From NCBI GenBank assembly GCA_007026445.1, contig VDMD01000077.1, forward strand, positions 1 through 64,000: 64,000 nt of DNA. Direction: 5' to 3'. Numbering within the stretch: the first letter of the stretch is position 1; the number at the start of each line of letters is the position of its first letter. The notes under the pieces are model-generated. The model was given only the letters and a program-made list of their open reading frames with translations, did not search any database and was not told the DNA's origin. The DNA is from Schizophyllum amplum (Eukaryota; Basidiomycota; Agaricomycetes; Agaricales; Schizophyllaceae). This document shows, one piece after another, positions 1 through 10,647 of this stretch. Position numbers and translations under genes: made by a program.

Positions 1-441
1 GATTGGAATCCATTCCACTCTCGGCTTGCGCCCAACGCCGTGACAGAAGTCACCGTCGTCGAGGCCCGTCGCCCGTGGTTACTGATCGTCGCGCTCGCCG
101 CGGTCGTTGCCGGACTCGATGATGCTCTCGTCGACGCGCTCGAACATGTTCAAAAGACCTCTCGAGGGCAGAGAAACTGCATATATAGCACATATGCGTC
201 CTTCGTCGCGTGTGCGACTTGGAAAAACGCGTAAAAACGCGTCTGTTCATAAAATCCGACTACTTCTACTGACGTCGTTCAGTCCGGGACGTGGTGCGGA
301 CCGTTCAGGGCCCGTTGCGGTAGACGAGCGTGACAGGACGCCGACAATTCACCGGTCGAGCAACGGAATGCCTGAAAAGCAGATGGTTGCGTTGCTGCAG
401 TTTTGGCGGGGGGAAACCGAGAATGGGATTGATTCCAATCC
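1..441. mobile_element. MITE-like inverted-repeat element, left edge at window start
   Basis: The first 33 bases (GATTGGAATCCATTCC...) match the reverse complement of about 408-440 (ending GATTGATTCCAATCC) at roughly 27 of 33 positions with no gap. This is a terminal inverted-repeat pair around some 440 bp without a coding region. The left end lies at or just beyond the window edge, so the target-site duplication cannot be read. The class is not recognised. A separate short hairpin (AGCTTGG/CCAAGCT) lies just outside the right end, around 451-490. Confidence 0.55.
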
Positions 442-929
442 ACCCGAACAGGGCCTAACTAGCTTGGGATACTGGTGGGGGTTGTCCAAGCTAACTAGCT
501 ATGCGATCGCGTCCGCGCGCAGTCCCAGCCTGCAACCCCGGTCCCAGCCTGCTCTCGCGGGCTTGGGGCGACGCAAAAAATTGTACCCTCCCAGTGTCCT
601 CGCCTCTATCCTAGGGTCCCGGCTGAGTCCTGGGTGCGTGATCCGACAGAGGAAGATGGAAGGATGCATGTTGTTGAATCCCAGCGTCCCGGCGGTTGTC
701 TCCGGCGTGTCGGTGTCCCAGCCTGCGGCGTGACAATGACGTCGCAAGTCGAACATGCAGAACATGAGCCAAGCTTGAGCAAAGTCATGTCAGCAGAGCA
801 GTCGGCAGTTGCCGTGACCTCGGAGTCCGCGGCGCCCGCTTTCGGGCCGCTCACGTGGATCTCTCGCTCTGTAATGTCGCTGAAGCTCGCGGTTGTTGAG
901 CTCGTCTTCCGTCGCGTCGTCCGGCGTCC
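442..929. other. Intergenic, no gene seen
   Basis: Upstream region of the sphingoid-base kinase. It holds a small hairpin at about 451-490 and several degenerate copies of a GTCCCAGCCTG-like motif between 510 and 725. No conserved coding region was recognised on either strand, and the open frames here are poor in recognisable motifs. Confidence 0.5.
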
Positions 930-3446
930 ATGGCGCACCGTGACATCGCCATCCGCCTCCATGGCAAGACTGTCACGCTCGCTTTTACCGACAGCCTCTT
1001 CTTCGTCCACCGCGGCACAAGGCCAGACGGCTCGGCGTGGTCTACCAAGTCAAATAGCTCCCAGTACTCGTCGCCAAAGCTGCCCGCCCGCGGTGTCGAG
1101 GTGCCCCTCCAGCAGGTTCTAGGCGCAGAGTTCAATGAGACCACGCGCGAAATCTCGCTCCACTTCGTTATTCGGAAGAAGAGAAATGGCAAAGGCCCGC
1201 ACATGCTCGTCAACGTCCTCGGTGCGGTCAAGCACGCCGAGAATCACACCGCGAAGCTCTGGGTCAGTAATATCCTGCAGAGCGTGTTCGCAGGTGCGCA
1301 CGTTATCCCTTCCAATTTTCGAATGCTTGATGCGTATTGCAGCATCAGGGGTACCGAACGGAGGAAGTTGAAGGTGTTGGTGAACCCTTCTGGGGGCCAG
1401 GTGAGTACCCACAGATTGCATGTGCGAGCATGTCTGACAGTCATTGTGCAGGGCAAAGGCCTCACTATCTATCGCAAGAGGATAGAACCCATCTTTCAAG
1501 CGGCCGGTTGTCACATCGACCTCACCATCACCACTCACAGCGGACACGCGTACGATATCGCAAAGACACTTGCGCTTGACTATGATGCTGTCGTCACAGT
1601 CTCCGGTGACGGCCTTATTCACGAGGTACGCTACGCGATGCACAAGCCGCACGATACACTAACGTGTGTGATTTAGGTCATAAATGGCTTTGCAGCGCAT
1701 GAGCAACCCACCAAGGCGTTGGCAATCCCCATTGCGCCTATCCCGACTGGATCTGGTAACGGCGCGGCCCTTAATCTGCTTGGCTTGACGGTATGTGGAC
1801 CGCATATATGCGCCACTTTCGGCGTCCTTTACCCTTTAGTACGGGTGACCTAATATCGTCATTCGCAGGACGGCTTCGACGTCGTTGCAGCAGCACTCAA
1901 CGCGGTCAAGGGTAAGTAGTCATCATATATCTTCCTGACTAAACGACTAACTTTGTGATAGGTCAACCTATGCCTGTTGACATTTGCTCGGTCTCCCAGG
2001 ACGGAAAGCGCTACATATCCTTCATGTCACAAGCCCTCGGCCTCATGGCCGACCTCGATCTTGGCACAGAGAACCTTCGCTGGATGGGAGACGCGCGTTT
2101 TGGTAAGTGCATTCCCCTGCGCGTGGCCTCACGAGGTAATCCGTCCTCAGTATACGGCTTCATCCGCGGTGTCTTCTCCCAGAAAGCCTGCCCCATCGAG
2201 CTATCGTACAAAGTCGCCGAAACCGACCGCCAGAAGATGTTCGAGACGGTCAAGCAGCGGCAGGCCGCCTCCTCGTCCCCCAAGGACCACGCGAATGCTT
2301 CGCCGGCGTCCTCGTCCTTCGCACGTCCTTCCTCGCCATTTTCGTCCGCGGCGACACCGTTTGCTTCGTCTACGCCGTTCGCCTCGTCTGCGTCGCCCGA
2401 CCTACGGCCCAAGTCGCCGATGTCGGAAGACGGCGACGATGCGCTGCCGTCGCTGGTCTACTCCACCGGCGATGACGGGTGGACGAAGTACGAGCAGCCG
2501 ATTCTATTTGTCTATGCGGGCAAAGGCCCGTATGTGGCTCGGTAAGCGCGCAGGTGCATCTCACACGGAGTCGTGCGCTGACTTGGGATAGGGACTTGAT
2601 GGCCTTCCCGGCATCACTGCCTGATGATGGCTTGATCGATATGACCATACACCCCATGGTGAGCAGCTCGCGCGCCTTCTCGATTTTCCTGTGCACCTTC
2701 TTGCTCTTTGATAGCTAACCCCCGTCTCTCAGGCGCCCATGGGTGAGCTCCTCGGCGCGATGAACGGCGCGGAGAAGGGAAACCTATTCTGGAAGAAACG
2801 GGTGCGTGCGCTACTCTCACCTTCTGACCTCGTGCTCCTTCGACCGTACCATATCCTTCCCTACAAGTCTCCTCGTGTCCGCTCATTCTGCTCCCTCGTC
2901 CGCACCCTCTGCACCCTCGTCTGTTTCTTTTCTCCTCCGCTAAAACCCAACCCCGCACAGCTCACCTACGTCAAGGCGCACGCCTTCCGCGTCCGCACGC
3001 TCGCGCCGCAGGGTAATCTCTCCGTTGACGGCGAGCGTTACCCGTTCACCGAGTTCACCGTCGAGGTGCATCAGAAGCTAGGCACGCTGATGAGCATGCA
3101 TGGCTCGTATGTCTCCGAGTTTGGCAAGGAGGAAGCGGCTGCAGCAGCGGGGAGGGAGACGGCGACGGCGGACACTGCAGCCGCGAGCGCGAGCGCGGCC
3201 AAGGAGACGAAAGCTAGCGAGGCGAAGCAGACGAATGGGGCCGCAACGGCGTCTTCTGCGCCAGCACAGGACGAGCTAGCAGCGGCTTCTGCGAGCGCGC
3301 CGAAGACTGCTGACAGCTCACCTAAGACCGCTGAAATTCCGCCGAAAACGGATCACGCGCCGAAGACAGAGACGGACTTGGAGGCCACATCCAAAGAAGC
3401 CCCACTTGCTTCGTCTGTCGCCGCCCCCGCAACAATTAATACCTGA
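930..3446 (+). CDS. Sphingoid long-chain base kinase (LCB4/LCB5, sphingosine kinase family)
   Basis: The predicted protein carries the diacylglycerol-kinase-like catalytic domain. Motifs seen are LKVLVNPSGGQ, GKGLTIYRKRIEPIF, TTHSGHAYDIAK, the nucleotide-binding VTVSGDGLIHEV, and PTGSGNGAALNLLG. Later exons carry ISFMSQALGLMADLDLG and PASLPDDGLIDM, typical of the C-terminal half. The family phosphorylates dihydrosphingosine and phytosphingosine at membranes. Introns lie at about 1401-1452, 1625-1677, 1790-1868, 1911-1961, 2102-2151, 2542-2592, 2659-2732 and 2802-2960. Between SGDG and the C-terminal part is a Ser/Pro/Ala-rich insert (about 2265-2440), and the C-terminus is an Ala/Thr/Lys-rich tail. 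A GTGCGC..TGCAG interval near 1290-1340 looks like one more intron, but removing it leaves the frame one base short (expected FAGIRG), so a 1-bp deletion or a retained segment is possible. The ATG at 930 is the first in frame. Confidence 0.9.
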
Positions 3447-4253
3447 TTACCTCCTCTATTCGCCGAAAACCTCGCCTCCATCAACCCCTCTGTCGACAGA
3501 TCAAGCAAGCTCCAAACGAGGAGGCGCAGTCGACTTCCCAACTGACCTCGGAGATCGACGCTGCGACAACAAGGCTCGACGAAGAACGGCATTGGTCTCC
3601 TTTGACATCCCAGCGCTCGCGTGCGAACGTCTCTCAGGCCCATAACCACCGCTTGATGCACATATTGAACCATTCACTGGCATTCGCCTGTACCATCCTT
3701 CACTCCTTCGCGTTCACGTACATACAACAGTCCTTGATGTTCTTCGTCCCTCCTCGATGTCCATGCCTTCGGTATCGTCTGGTCTTGCGCCCATCTATCG
3801 TTGCTACCTTATCAAATATTTATGGGACTAATGGTTTTTAGAGCAGTATTCACGCCGTACGCTCAGCGAGCTGCGGCCTTGCCAACCTTGAACGCGAGCT
3901 AGCCTCTGCATCCTAATGCATATTTCTACAACATGCAGTAACCGCTCTGACTGTCGTGTTCTCGTGAATTGGGATGTCTTCATTCGTCGATGATGCGTTC
4001 TCTAAACAGTGCTAGTGAAGCTTTGAAGGCGGGGGGGATCCAGGGGGGATCTCACAGCCAAGCCTCACAACTCAGGTCAACGACTGGGCCTCTTCTGACA
4101 GTGACGAGCGCAGGGGCAATATCTGATGTTTACAGGATTATGTCCATACACGAATACTTATACACAAACGAGAACAGCAAGACTAGGACAATGGATGGAT
4201 ATAGAATGACAAGAGGTGGAAGGACATCAAGTGGGCTGCCTGAACTGAGCTTC
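3447..4253. other. Intergenic between convergent genes, no gene seen
   Basis: About 0.8 kb between the 3' ends of the sphingoid kinase (+) and the H2B copy (-). The first part is probably kinase 3' UTR. Open frames here are short and without recognisable motifs. Confidence 0.5.
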
Positions 4254-5062
4254 CTACTTCGCACCAGCAGAGGAACTCTACGACTGAGGTCAGATCGACA
4301 GCCTGGCTTCCGGAACAACCACGTACTAGTGACCGACTTCGTGCCCTCAGAGATCGCGTGCTTGGCGAGCTCACCAGGCAGGATGAGGCGCACAGAGGTC
4401 TGGATTTTCGCGCGAGGAGATCGTGGACTTCTTCGAGTAAGCGGCGAGCTCTGCGAGGTCGTGTCAATAAGGATCGCAGATAGCAGAGCATGTCCCGTAC
4501 TGGATGCCTCCGTGGCGATGGCGCTCGAAAATGTCGTTGACGAAGGAGTTGAGAATAGCCATCGCCTTGTTGGAGATACCAGTGTCAGGGTGCACTTGTT
4601 TGAGGGACTGCAAGACCATGGCGATAGCACGGATGAACAGGACGTGCGAGAAGGCGTTGGTCAGTATATGCACCCAGAGGCAAGACTATATCACGCACCC
4701 TTGTAGATGTAGGAGCTGTACGTCTCCTTGCGGGTCTTCTTGCGCTTCTTCTTCTCGCCGTCAGCGGGAGCCGCCGCCTTGCTCTTGCTGGCTGTCTTTT
4801 TGGCAGCCTTGGAGCTCTCAGGCTTGGCAGGCGCCTTCGATGCAGTGGAGGCGGGGGCCTTGCCAGCGGTGGATGTGGGCTGGAACACGCAGTCAGCACG
4901 TAGTCCAAACACGAGATTGTTCATGTAGACGCGTAGTTATCCTCTCCCTTCCACTACGACTGCTATCATATTCCCTTCTTCGAAGGACGTTGATAATAGC
5001 CGACTAAATTGTATAGGGGGATGATTCGGACTCATGCTTGGGATACGCACTTTCGGTGCCAT
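4254..5062 (-). pseudogene. Histone H2B, copy 1, with three +1 frameshifts
   Basis: This region matches the intact H2B at 35727-36374 exon for exon. It has an ATG at 5062 (MAPK), then [52 protein letters not shown] and [20 protein letters not shown]. Compared with the other copy it has one extra base in GAGCGC(C)ATCGCC ([10 protein letters not shown]), one extra A in CGCGA(A)AATCCAG (SREIQTSV), and one extra base in the last exon (AGTTCCTCTGCTGG against AGTTCTCCGCTGG), which removes the normal GAK* ending. Intron positions are conserved, so this is not a processed copy. A TATATAAAG box lies about 160 bp upstream. It is either a decaying paralogue or a functional gene with sequencing indels. 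H2B pairs with H2A in the nucleosome. Confidence 0.85.
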
Positions 5063-5221
5063 TGCTGTCGATGTGTGCCGTTATGAAACTGGCCATTGTG
5101 TGAGCACCCTTGTTGATAGTGAGGTAAGCCTTGGTGACTTACGAAGAGGTGGCAGGCGAAACAAACGCAAGTGTGGTGGAGGCGGGTGACAAGATGCGTG
5201 CCGTCCTGTCGCGCGCGCGCG

Positions 5222-5230
5222 CTTTATATA
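5222..5230 (-). promoter_or_regulatory. TATA box of H2B copy 1
   Basis: TATATAAAG on the minus strand, about 160 bp upstream of the H2B ATG at 5062. It follows a short GCGCGC run. The intact promoter contrasts with the frameshifted coding region. Confidence 0.45.
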
Positions 5231-6660
5231 CGTGCGGAGTTTGAAACGTTACACGTGAAGTAAACGAAGTCACGCGTTTGTGACAGACGTGATTTCTGAG
5301 GATCGTGATTGTCACCCACCCCACGTGGAAAACCCATTGTTCGACGGATTCAGCTTGGTCGCAGCGTCCGGCGCGTCAGCGCTGCCTTACAGTCTGAAAA
5401 TTCCTTGTTCTGCTTCATCCGCTGATCAGGTCGGAAGAATTTATGTCGAATGAAAATCCGTTGACTTGCTGACCTGCGCTGTTGTGCAAGCAGAGCCAGG
5501 CCTGTTCTGCTTTTCCCTCCACCCGCCTCCTCTGAAGAGTCAGAAGACATCTGCATTGAACGTCTGATGCCCTTCGAAGCTATTTGACATCGAACACGAT
5601 GGTGGCACGGTGCAGATTGCCTGAACGGATTATTCGTGCAGTAGCGATGCCAGCTGCGAGGTGTACCATGCAGTGATGGTGCATACTATCGGATCCGCAT
5701 AGGCGGCATTATTTGGTCACATTTATGATTTGGCGCAGTATGTCCAAATCAGATCATCGGTCCCAAAATGGCATCACTGTGTGAGTTGCTATCCCCGTCA
5801 TCTTCCACATCCCCGCGCTCCTCTTTGGATTCCAACTCCAACCTTCACGTCAACTGGAAGTCAGAGACTGGTCAGACGACGCCTGTCCCGCTAGGTCCTT
5901 CTCACTCTGCTTGGCCACTGGAGACTTGTATACTCTCTCAATACTCCTGGACATTGGCGCAGCTTTTAGGTTTTTTCACTCGCATGTTTCGACTCTTCGG
6001 CTGGGTCGCCCATCGCATCATGTTCAGCCGTCATTCCTGTCTCAGACCACCAATAGCACCTTCCGTTGGTCAAAACTGAGGTCGAGAATTGCTGCAGCAA
6101 AGTGCAGGAGACAGAACCGCCGATTCGAGGAGCTTCCATGTGAGTCATTCTGAGATATGCACGGATGCCATCCGTCGGTACCGACTGCAGCTAAAAGCCG
6201 AAGTGGACTGCATTGACGCGCAGGTGACGCGTCCTACGGCTTCCGAGTCGGCGACACTCCTTATCAGTCCGGTGATCTCTTCAGGCGCAGTCTCAGCCCA
6301 GCTCCCGTGCAGCGCGGCATCAACGTCAGGCTGCATATATAGGTCGACAGAACGAAGCCCTCAAGTTCGTACTTCTCGCTCCTGCCCCTCCCGTACAGAG
6401 CAAATATAAATTCACCATACACAATGGCCCTCTTAGCTCCATCCTTCAGCCTTGGCGAAGGCAGCACATCCGGAAGTCGACCGGCCGTGAAGCGTCGCCG
6501 CGCCGCACCTGAACAACTACTTGGCTCGGAGGGATGGGCGCCGCTGGGAGTTGAAGGACGACCCTCGAAGCGAACACGGGTGCCCCCTTCCCTTCACACA
6601 CCTTCCGTAGCCCGACCGGCCACCAAAACCATACAACAGGCCTCAACCAGATCACAGTAG
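5231..6660. other. Long stretch without a recognised gene
   Basis: Open frames occur at 5768-6079 (103 codons, Ser-rich) and 6424-6660 (78 codons, Arg/Ser/Pro-rich). Neither shows a recognisable domain. The second ends just before the oxidoreductase remnant and may include its decayed 5' part. I cannot support a gene model here. Confidence 0.4.
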
Positions 6661-7097
6661 AGAGCGTAAGCTCCTGTGGGTGGCGATGGGGGTCTCAGTT
6701 TACACCATTCCTGGTGTTACTGCGCGCGCTCGGTTCTGGGTGCGGGAAGGAGAAGGCATGGGACATCGAGCTCATGCTCTACGCGGGGCCGGACGAGAGT
6801 GACGCGCTGCTCCCTCGCGTGGCAGATGCGGCTGGGGAGACATCCGACAACATACGTTTATCGGTCGAAGTCTTCAGCGATGCAGGAGCTCGCCGGCGAT
6901 CGACGCGGACGTCCGCCTATCCCGCTGCTCGACATCGCGGAGCCATCACAGTGTCGTCCTTCAGGAGCATGTCAGATCTCTCAGATAGGGAGGTCTACAT
7001 AAGCGGCAGCGACGCCTTCGAAGTCAGGATGTGGGACGCACTCCGAGGAGCAGGGGTGCCGCCGAGCAGAATAAAGCGGGATGGGTTCGAATATTAG
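6661..7097 (+). pseudogene. Remnant of an NAD-binding oxidoreductase domain
   Basis: One frame reads KLLWVAMGVS and, after a 1-bp shift in a TTT run near 6700, continues as TPFLVLLRALG. Together they resemble the LLWVAGGVGITPFL nucleotide-binding start of ferredoxin-reductase-type NAD domains. The same frame ends with DREVYISGSDAFEVRMWDAL and GAGVPPSRIKRDGFEY just before a stop, which is the usual C-terminus of such domains (CGP..F.....L...GVP...I..E.F). No FAD-binding half was found upstream. The most likely reading is a decayed or truncated flavin-dependent reductase, or an intact gene whose 5' exons I could not find and which carries an indel. Confidence 0.5.
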
Positions 7098-7444
7098 GCA
7101 TGTACATCATTAATTCTGCTTCCTCTGCGCGAGATTCAGCATCTACCATAGAATTTTGCTATCCTCTGCATGCTCCTGGCGCGGGGGTGCCCTGAGGTCG
7201 TTGTGCTAATGTCACGCCAAACGAGCGCGCCGCATTGAGAACGCCGCAAGTTATACTAAGTAAGGAATGTGACCTTCCCGTAGGTACAGCGCATAAAACA
7301 GGCATATATACAGAGGCTACCTGCAATGAACTCGAACATGAGGTCACATGATCGTGGTTTATGTCCCTTATGCAATGCGGTACCGAGTACAAAGGTTGCT
7401 TTCTCCGTCTACCACCAAGATATTCGGACAGTCGCATTCGCCCA

Positions 7445-8101
7445 ATGGACAGTGCCGAATTCCATGCAGCTGTGCGTTAGTTGATTACACGTTATGCTTC
7501 AAGCCTCCCCAACACTTCCGAGGGGATAGGTATACGATATGGTTCGGGCTATCCCTCCTCTGAAAGTGACGAGCTATGGTCAGTCGGTCCATCAAACGTG
7601 CCCGACAGAAGCTCACTGCCGGCGCCATTCCAGGGCACATCGCTAAATTGATAGGCATGCCTGCCCATTCTCGCCATGTCGGGCAAGGTGAGCAATTGCC
7701 TTTATTGACATCGTTTGCATGCTCGCTCGTCGCGTATAATCCACCTTCATCACAACACCAACGCCCTCAGGATGCACCTTTTGACTGACTTCCTCTATCC
7801 AGCCCTCAAGTTTGTCTCACCCGACGTGCAACCTCCTATTCCTTGGTATCGAGTCATCTCAGCGTCCGGCAAGATCTCCTCTCGAGGACCGGGGACGACG
7901 GGCGCTCAACGACAGCGAGAAGAACTAGAGGCGGAGGGCGTCACAGTGACCATCAGCCAGGCAGGCGAGCTGCGCGTCAGCATGAGAGAGTACGGCTGGT
8001 TTCCCGCGCCTGGCACCATCGCTGGCGGCGTGGCACCAGCAGCCGCAGCCGCAGAAGACGAATCGGACACTTCTGAACTCGAAGACTCGGATGCGGAATA
8101 A
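7445..8101 (+). CDS. Alkyltransferase-like protein (ATL, MGMT DNA-binding-domain family)
   Basis: Four exons: 7445-7471, 7530-7578, 7634-7687 and 7803-8101. Splicing gives a small protein starting MDSAEFHAAVYDMVRAIPPL, then KVTSYGHIAKLIGMPAHSR, HVGQALKFVSPD, IPWYRVISASGKISSRGPG and QREELEAEGV. These are the landmarks of the winged-helix domain of O6-alkylguanine-DNA alkyltransferases. The active-site Cys of the MGMT PCHRV motif is Trp here, as in ATL proteins, so the protein should bind and flag O6-alkylguanine for nucleotide excision repair rather than repair it. The adjacent His is Tyr (PWYRV), which is unusual. The Arg that flips the base (NSR/HSR) is kept. The C-terminus is an acidic tail. 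It converges on the gene at 8288. Function is inferred from family knowledge. Confidence 0.88.
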
Positions 8102-8287
8102 ATTATGTGGTGCGCCGAAGCTGTAGACTACCCAGCCGCTACTACCTATGCACGGGCGGCGCCGTGCATAGGAGACAAGAGCGTCGCAGAAGCTCGACGC
8201 GCATGATAACAAGTAGATGTACAACAGCTGCATGTCCGACGACGACCAGCGTCGAAACTTGTATCCTCCTCCCGCTCCTACTCCCTC

Positions 8288-8974
8288 CTAAGGCCCATAT
8301 CTGAGCACATGCGGCTGCGCCTCCGGCCCCAGATGTTTCTCGATCTTCGTCTGGCTCTTCCTATACTTCTCACTGGGCGTCGGACTCGGCTGCAGCGGGC
8401 TGCTCTGCGGCGTCGGGCTCTTCAGCCGGTTGCTCGGGGTCTGCGGCACCACAGGGCCTGGCGACAGCAGCAACCCTGCGCTCGGCGACAGCAGCATCTC
8501 CGGGCCCGGCGACGACGGCATGCCCGGTGGCTGGCTTGAGCTACGCAGGGAAATGAATACCGTGTCGGGTGGCATGCCACTGAGATCGCGCAGGTTGTCG
8601 CTGGAGTGGCGGCGGAGCCTGTGCGCCTCGGGGCTGCTCGAAGTCGACGACGTGCTGTACTCCATGTCGGCGTCCTCGCCGTCGTCTGATTCCTCGTGTG
8701 CGTCAACGTCCCCGCGTGCGCCTATGTCCCCGCGCCCGGTAGGGTCGATGAGCGGATCCTGGTCGCTCGTGGCGTGCACACTGACGGTATGCCTGCGTTG
8801 CCTGCCACGACCGAAGAACTTGGTCACGCCGCGGAACGCCCTGGGCGCCAGCAGTCTCGGCGTCTTGCGCGGCTTTTCGAGGTCGGTGGAAGAGGTGGAG
8901 CGCCGGCGCTCGCGCTTGCGCTTGGGAGGCGTCTGAGGGGGTTGCGGCTCCTCGGTCATCGTGAGGGTGGACAT
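8288..8974 (-). CDS. Uncharacterised disordered Ser/Pro-rich protein
   Basis: A single open exon of about 228 codons from the ATG at 8974 (MSTLTMTEEPQPPQTPPKRK) to the stop at 8288. The N-terminus has a basic stretch (KRKRERRRS) that could act as a nuclear localisation signal. The middle is acidic (EESDDGEDADMEYS), and the rest is Ser/Pro-rich with repeated SPGP and SPS/SPT motifs typical of phosphorylation targets. The end is KSQTKIEKHLGPEAQPHVLR. No domain is recognised. It is convergent with the ATL gene (187 bp apart) and has the same orientation as the Yip1-family gene upstream. An upstream in-frame ATG at 9022 is possible but less likely. Confidence 0.6.
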   Translation of the reverse strand: MSTLTMTEEPQPPQTPPKRKRERRRSTSSTDLEKPRKTPRLLAPRAFRGVTKFFGRGRQRRHTVSVHATSDQDPLIDPTGRGDIGARGDVDAHEESDDGEDADMEYSTSSTSSSPEAHRLRRHSSDNLRDLSGMPPDTVFISLRSSSQPPGMPSSPGPEMLLSPSAGLLLSPGPVVPQTPSNRLKSPTPQSSPLQPSPTPSEKYRKSQTKIEKHLGPEAQPHVLRYGP

Positions 8975-9208
8975 CGCAGGGATGGGATGGGAGAGGATGA
9001 GGAGACAACAGGGAATACTCACCTCTTAAGTAGAGGGGTGAGGGCCATAACTGAACGAAGGCCTTTGTGAAGGACGTACGAGACCCCTCGCCGGACCGAC
9101 TGCAAAGGGATCCCACCTTGTTCCAATTTGATAAGTTACCATTGCAAAAAGAATACACACAAAGGCTTTCTGCACAAAGAGACATGGCCCACCACTCCTA
9201 ACCCTAGC

Positions 9209-10365
9209 CTATCTTTCTGGACCTGGGTCATCCCCGCCCGGAACAGGAATGTCGTAGCCGATTTTGTCGACGACGTAGTAGCTGAAGAACATGACCTTGA
9301 AGGTAAGGGCCAACGCGGCATGCAGGACAAAGATCACCACCACAACCAGGCGCAGCGCTTTAGCTTCGGCCTAGAAGGTGGATGAATGAGAGGGGGTCTG
9401 TCGAAGGGTGCGCTATAACTTACGGATGCGAGGATGGGGTATACGTTCCTGATGAGGAAGATTCCTGACAAGGCGAATGCGACGGCAACGAGAACCCAGC
9501 GGACCAGTGGTACAGGAATCACGCATAGTACCTGCAACGTACGGTCAGTATTTATCCCGATGTAAGAGGAGGGTATGCGTACCGCGACGGGTATCCACAC
9601 GAATTGTGAGTATCCCCAAACCGCGACAGCCTCCACGATGCTCCATTCGCCGACTCCCAAGTACCGCAGTGCCAGCCATAAGCATGCAGGAAGCGCGAGC
9701 CCGTACGCGTACACAAGCGACATTGCGATGGAAAGCAACGTAAAATCATAGTCGTACTCCTCGTCCGGATCGGAGAGATAGGACGAGATGGACGCAGCGA
9801 GACTGGAGGAGAGATATAGCGCAAATATGAGCGTCGTCAGTGTCCAGAAGGGTCCATAGAGATCAGGGGGGTTGAGGTGCACGGAGAGGAAGTCGACGTT
9901 GGTGGGGATCATGGTAGCGTAGCATCTTCGTAACACCTGGACGGCGGGTGAGCGGCTGAGTGCCATACATGTCATGAGAACGCACCGTCTTGGTGTCCAC
10001 GTCAAAGTACTGCTGGTAATAGTCCAGCGTCCAGAATCCAGAGGGACCTTTTGGCCTGTCTTGCAGGTAGCCTGACGCGCTCTCAGCGCTGCATATCAAT
10101 GCAGTACACGCGTCGACGCGTACCTCGATCAGCATGTCCCACTCCCGCGTTCCCGCCTGCTGCCTCGTTGCCCTGCTCTGCTCCAAGAAAGGCTGCAGTC
10201 GCGATGAATACAAGGATATGCGATCCATCTGCTCAAGTGCGCACATTTGAACTGCAGGCCGTCTGGACCTTCTTCGAGCCGCTGAGGCAGACTGATTTAG
10301 TCTTTGATCATTCTGAGCAGCACCCAAGGACTCACATCGTCCGCGTCTACTGCGACGTACGCCAT
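9209..10365 (-). CDS. Yip1-domain Golgi/ER membrane protein (YIPF1/YIPF2-like)
   Basis: Spliced exons give MAYVAVDADD (10336-10365), LQFKSFLGAEQGNEAAGG, GYLQDRPKGPSGFWTLDYYQ, QYFDVDTKTV, then NPPDLYGPFWTLTTLIFALY. Several hydrophobic segments follow: LLSIAMSLVYAYGLALPACL, VWGYSQFVWIPVAVLCVIPV, VLVAVAFALSGIFLIRNVYP and LVVVIFVLHAALALTFKV. The short hydrophilic end is VVDKIGYDIPVPG with its stop at 9209. FWTLDYYQxYFDVDT before a DLYGPFW motif and five membrane segments is the signature of the YIPF1/2 branch of Yip1 proteins, which bind Rab GTPases and act in Golgi trafficking. At least six introns are needed. The 5' exons (10065-10365) were chosen because they restore the conserved N-terminal motif; the exact splice sites there are inferred. 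Confidence 0.85.
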
Positions 10366-10647
10366 GTCGGTCGCGAAATAGGTGGGTGTTTCCGACAGCA
10401 ATCGAGTCGGCAGACACGTCGGCGAGGCAAGCGGGCCGCGTATCCGACTTGCTCGCGTGCAGGTCACGCGAGATTTCATGTTCAACTTTGGTTCAACTTC
10501 TATACGCTACCATAATGAAGAGTATTGAGGTGAACGTCTCAGACCTTCATTTCAGTCACTGCATGATACGGCAAGATTACAGGTACGATGGCGTTATCAT
10601 TTTTGAAGCGGACTCTGCCCTTTGTTCGCCCAATTTGGAAGGCCTTG
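10366..10647. other. Intergenic, no gene seen
   Basis: Upstream of the Yip1-family gene and left flank of the MITE at 10657. No coding signal recognised. Confidence 0.5.
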
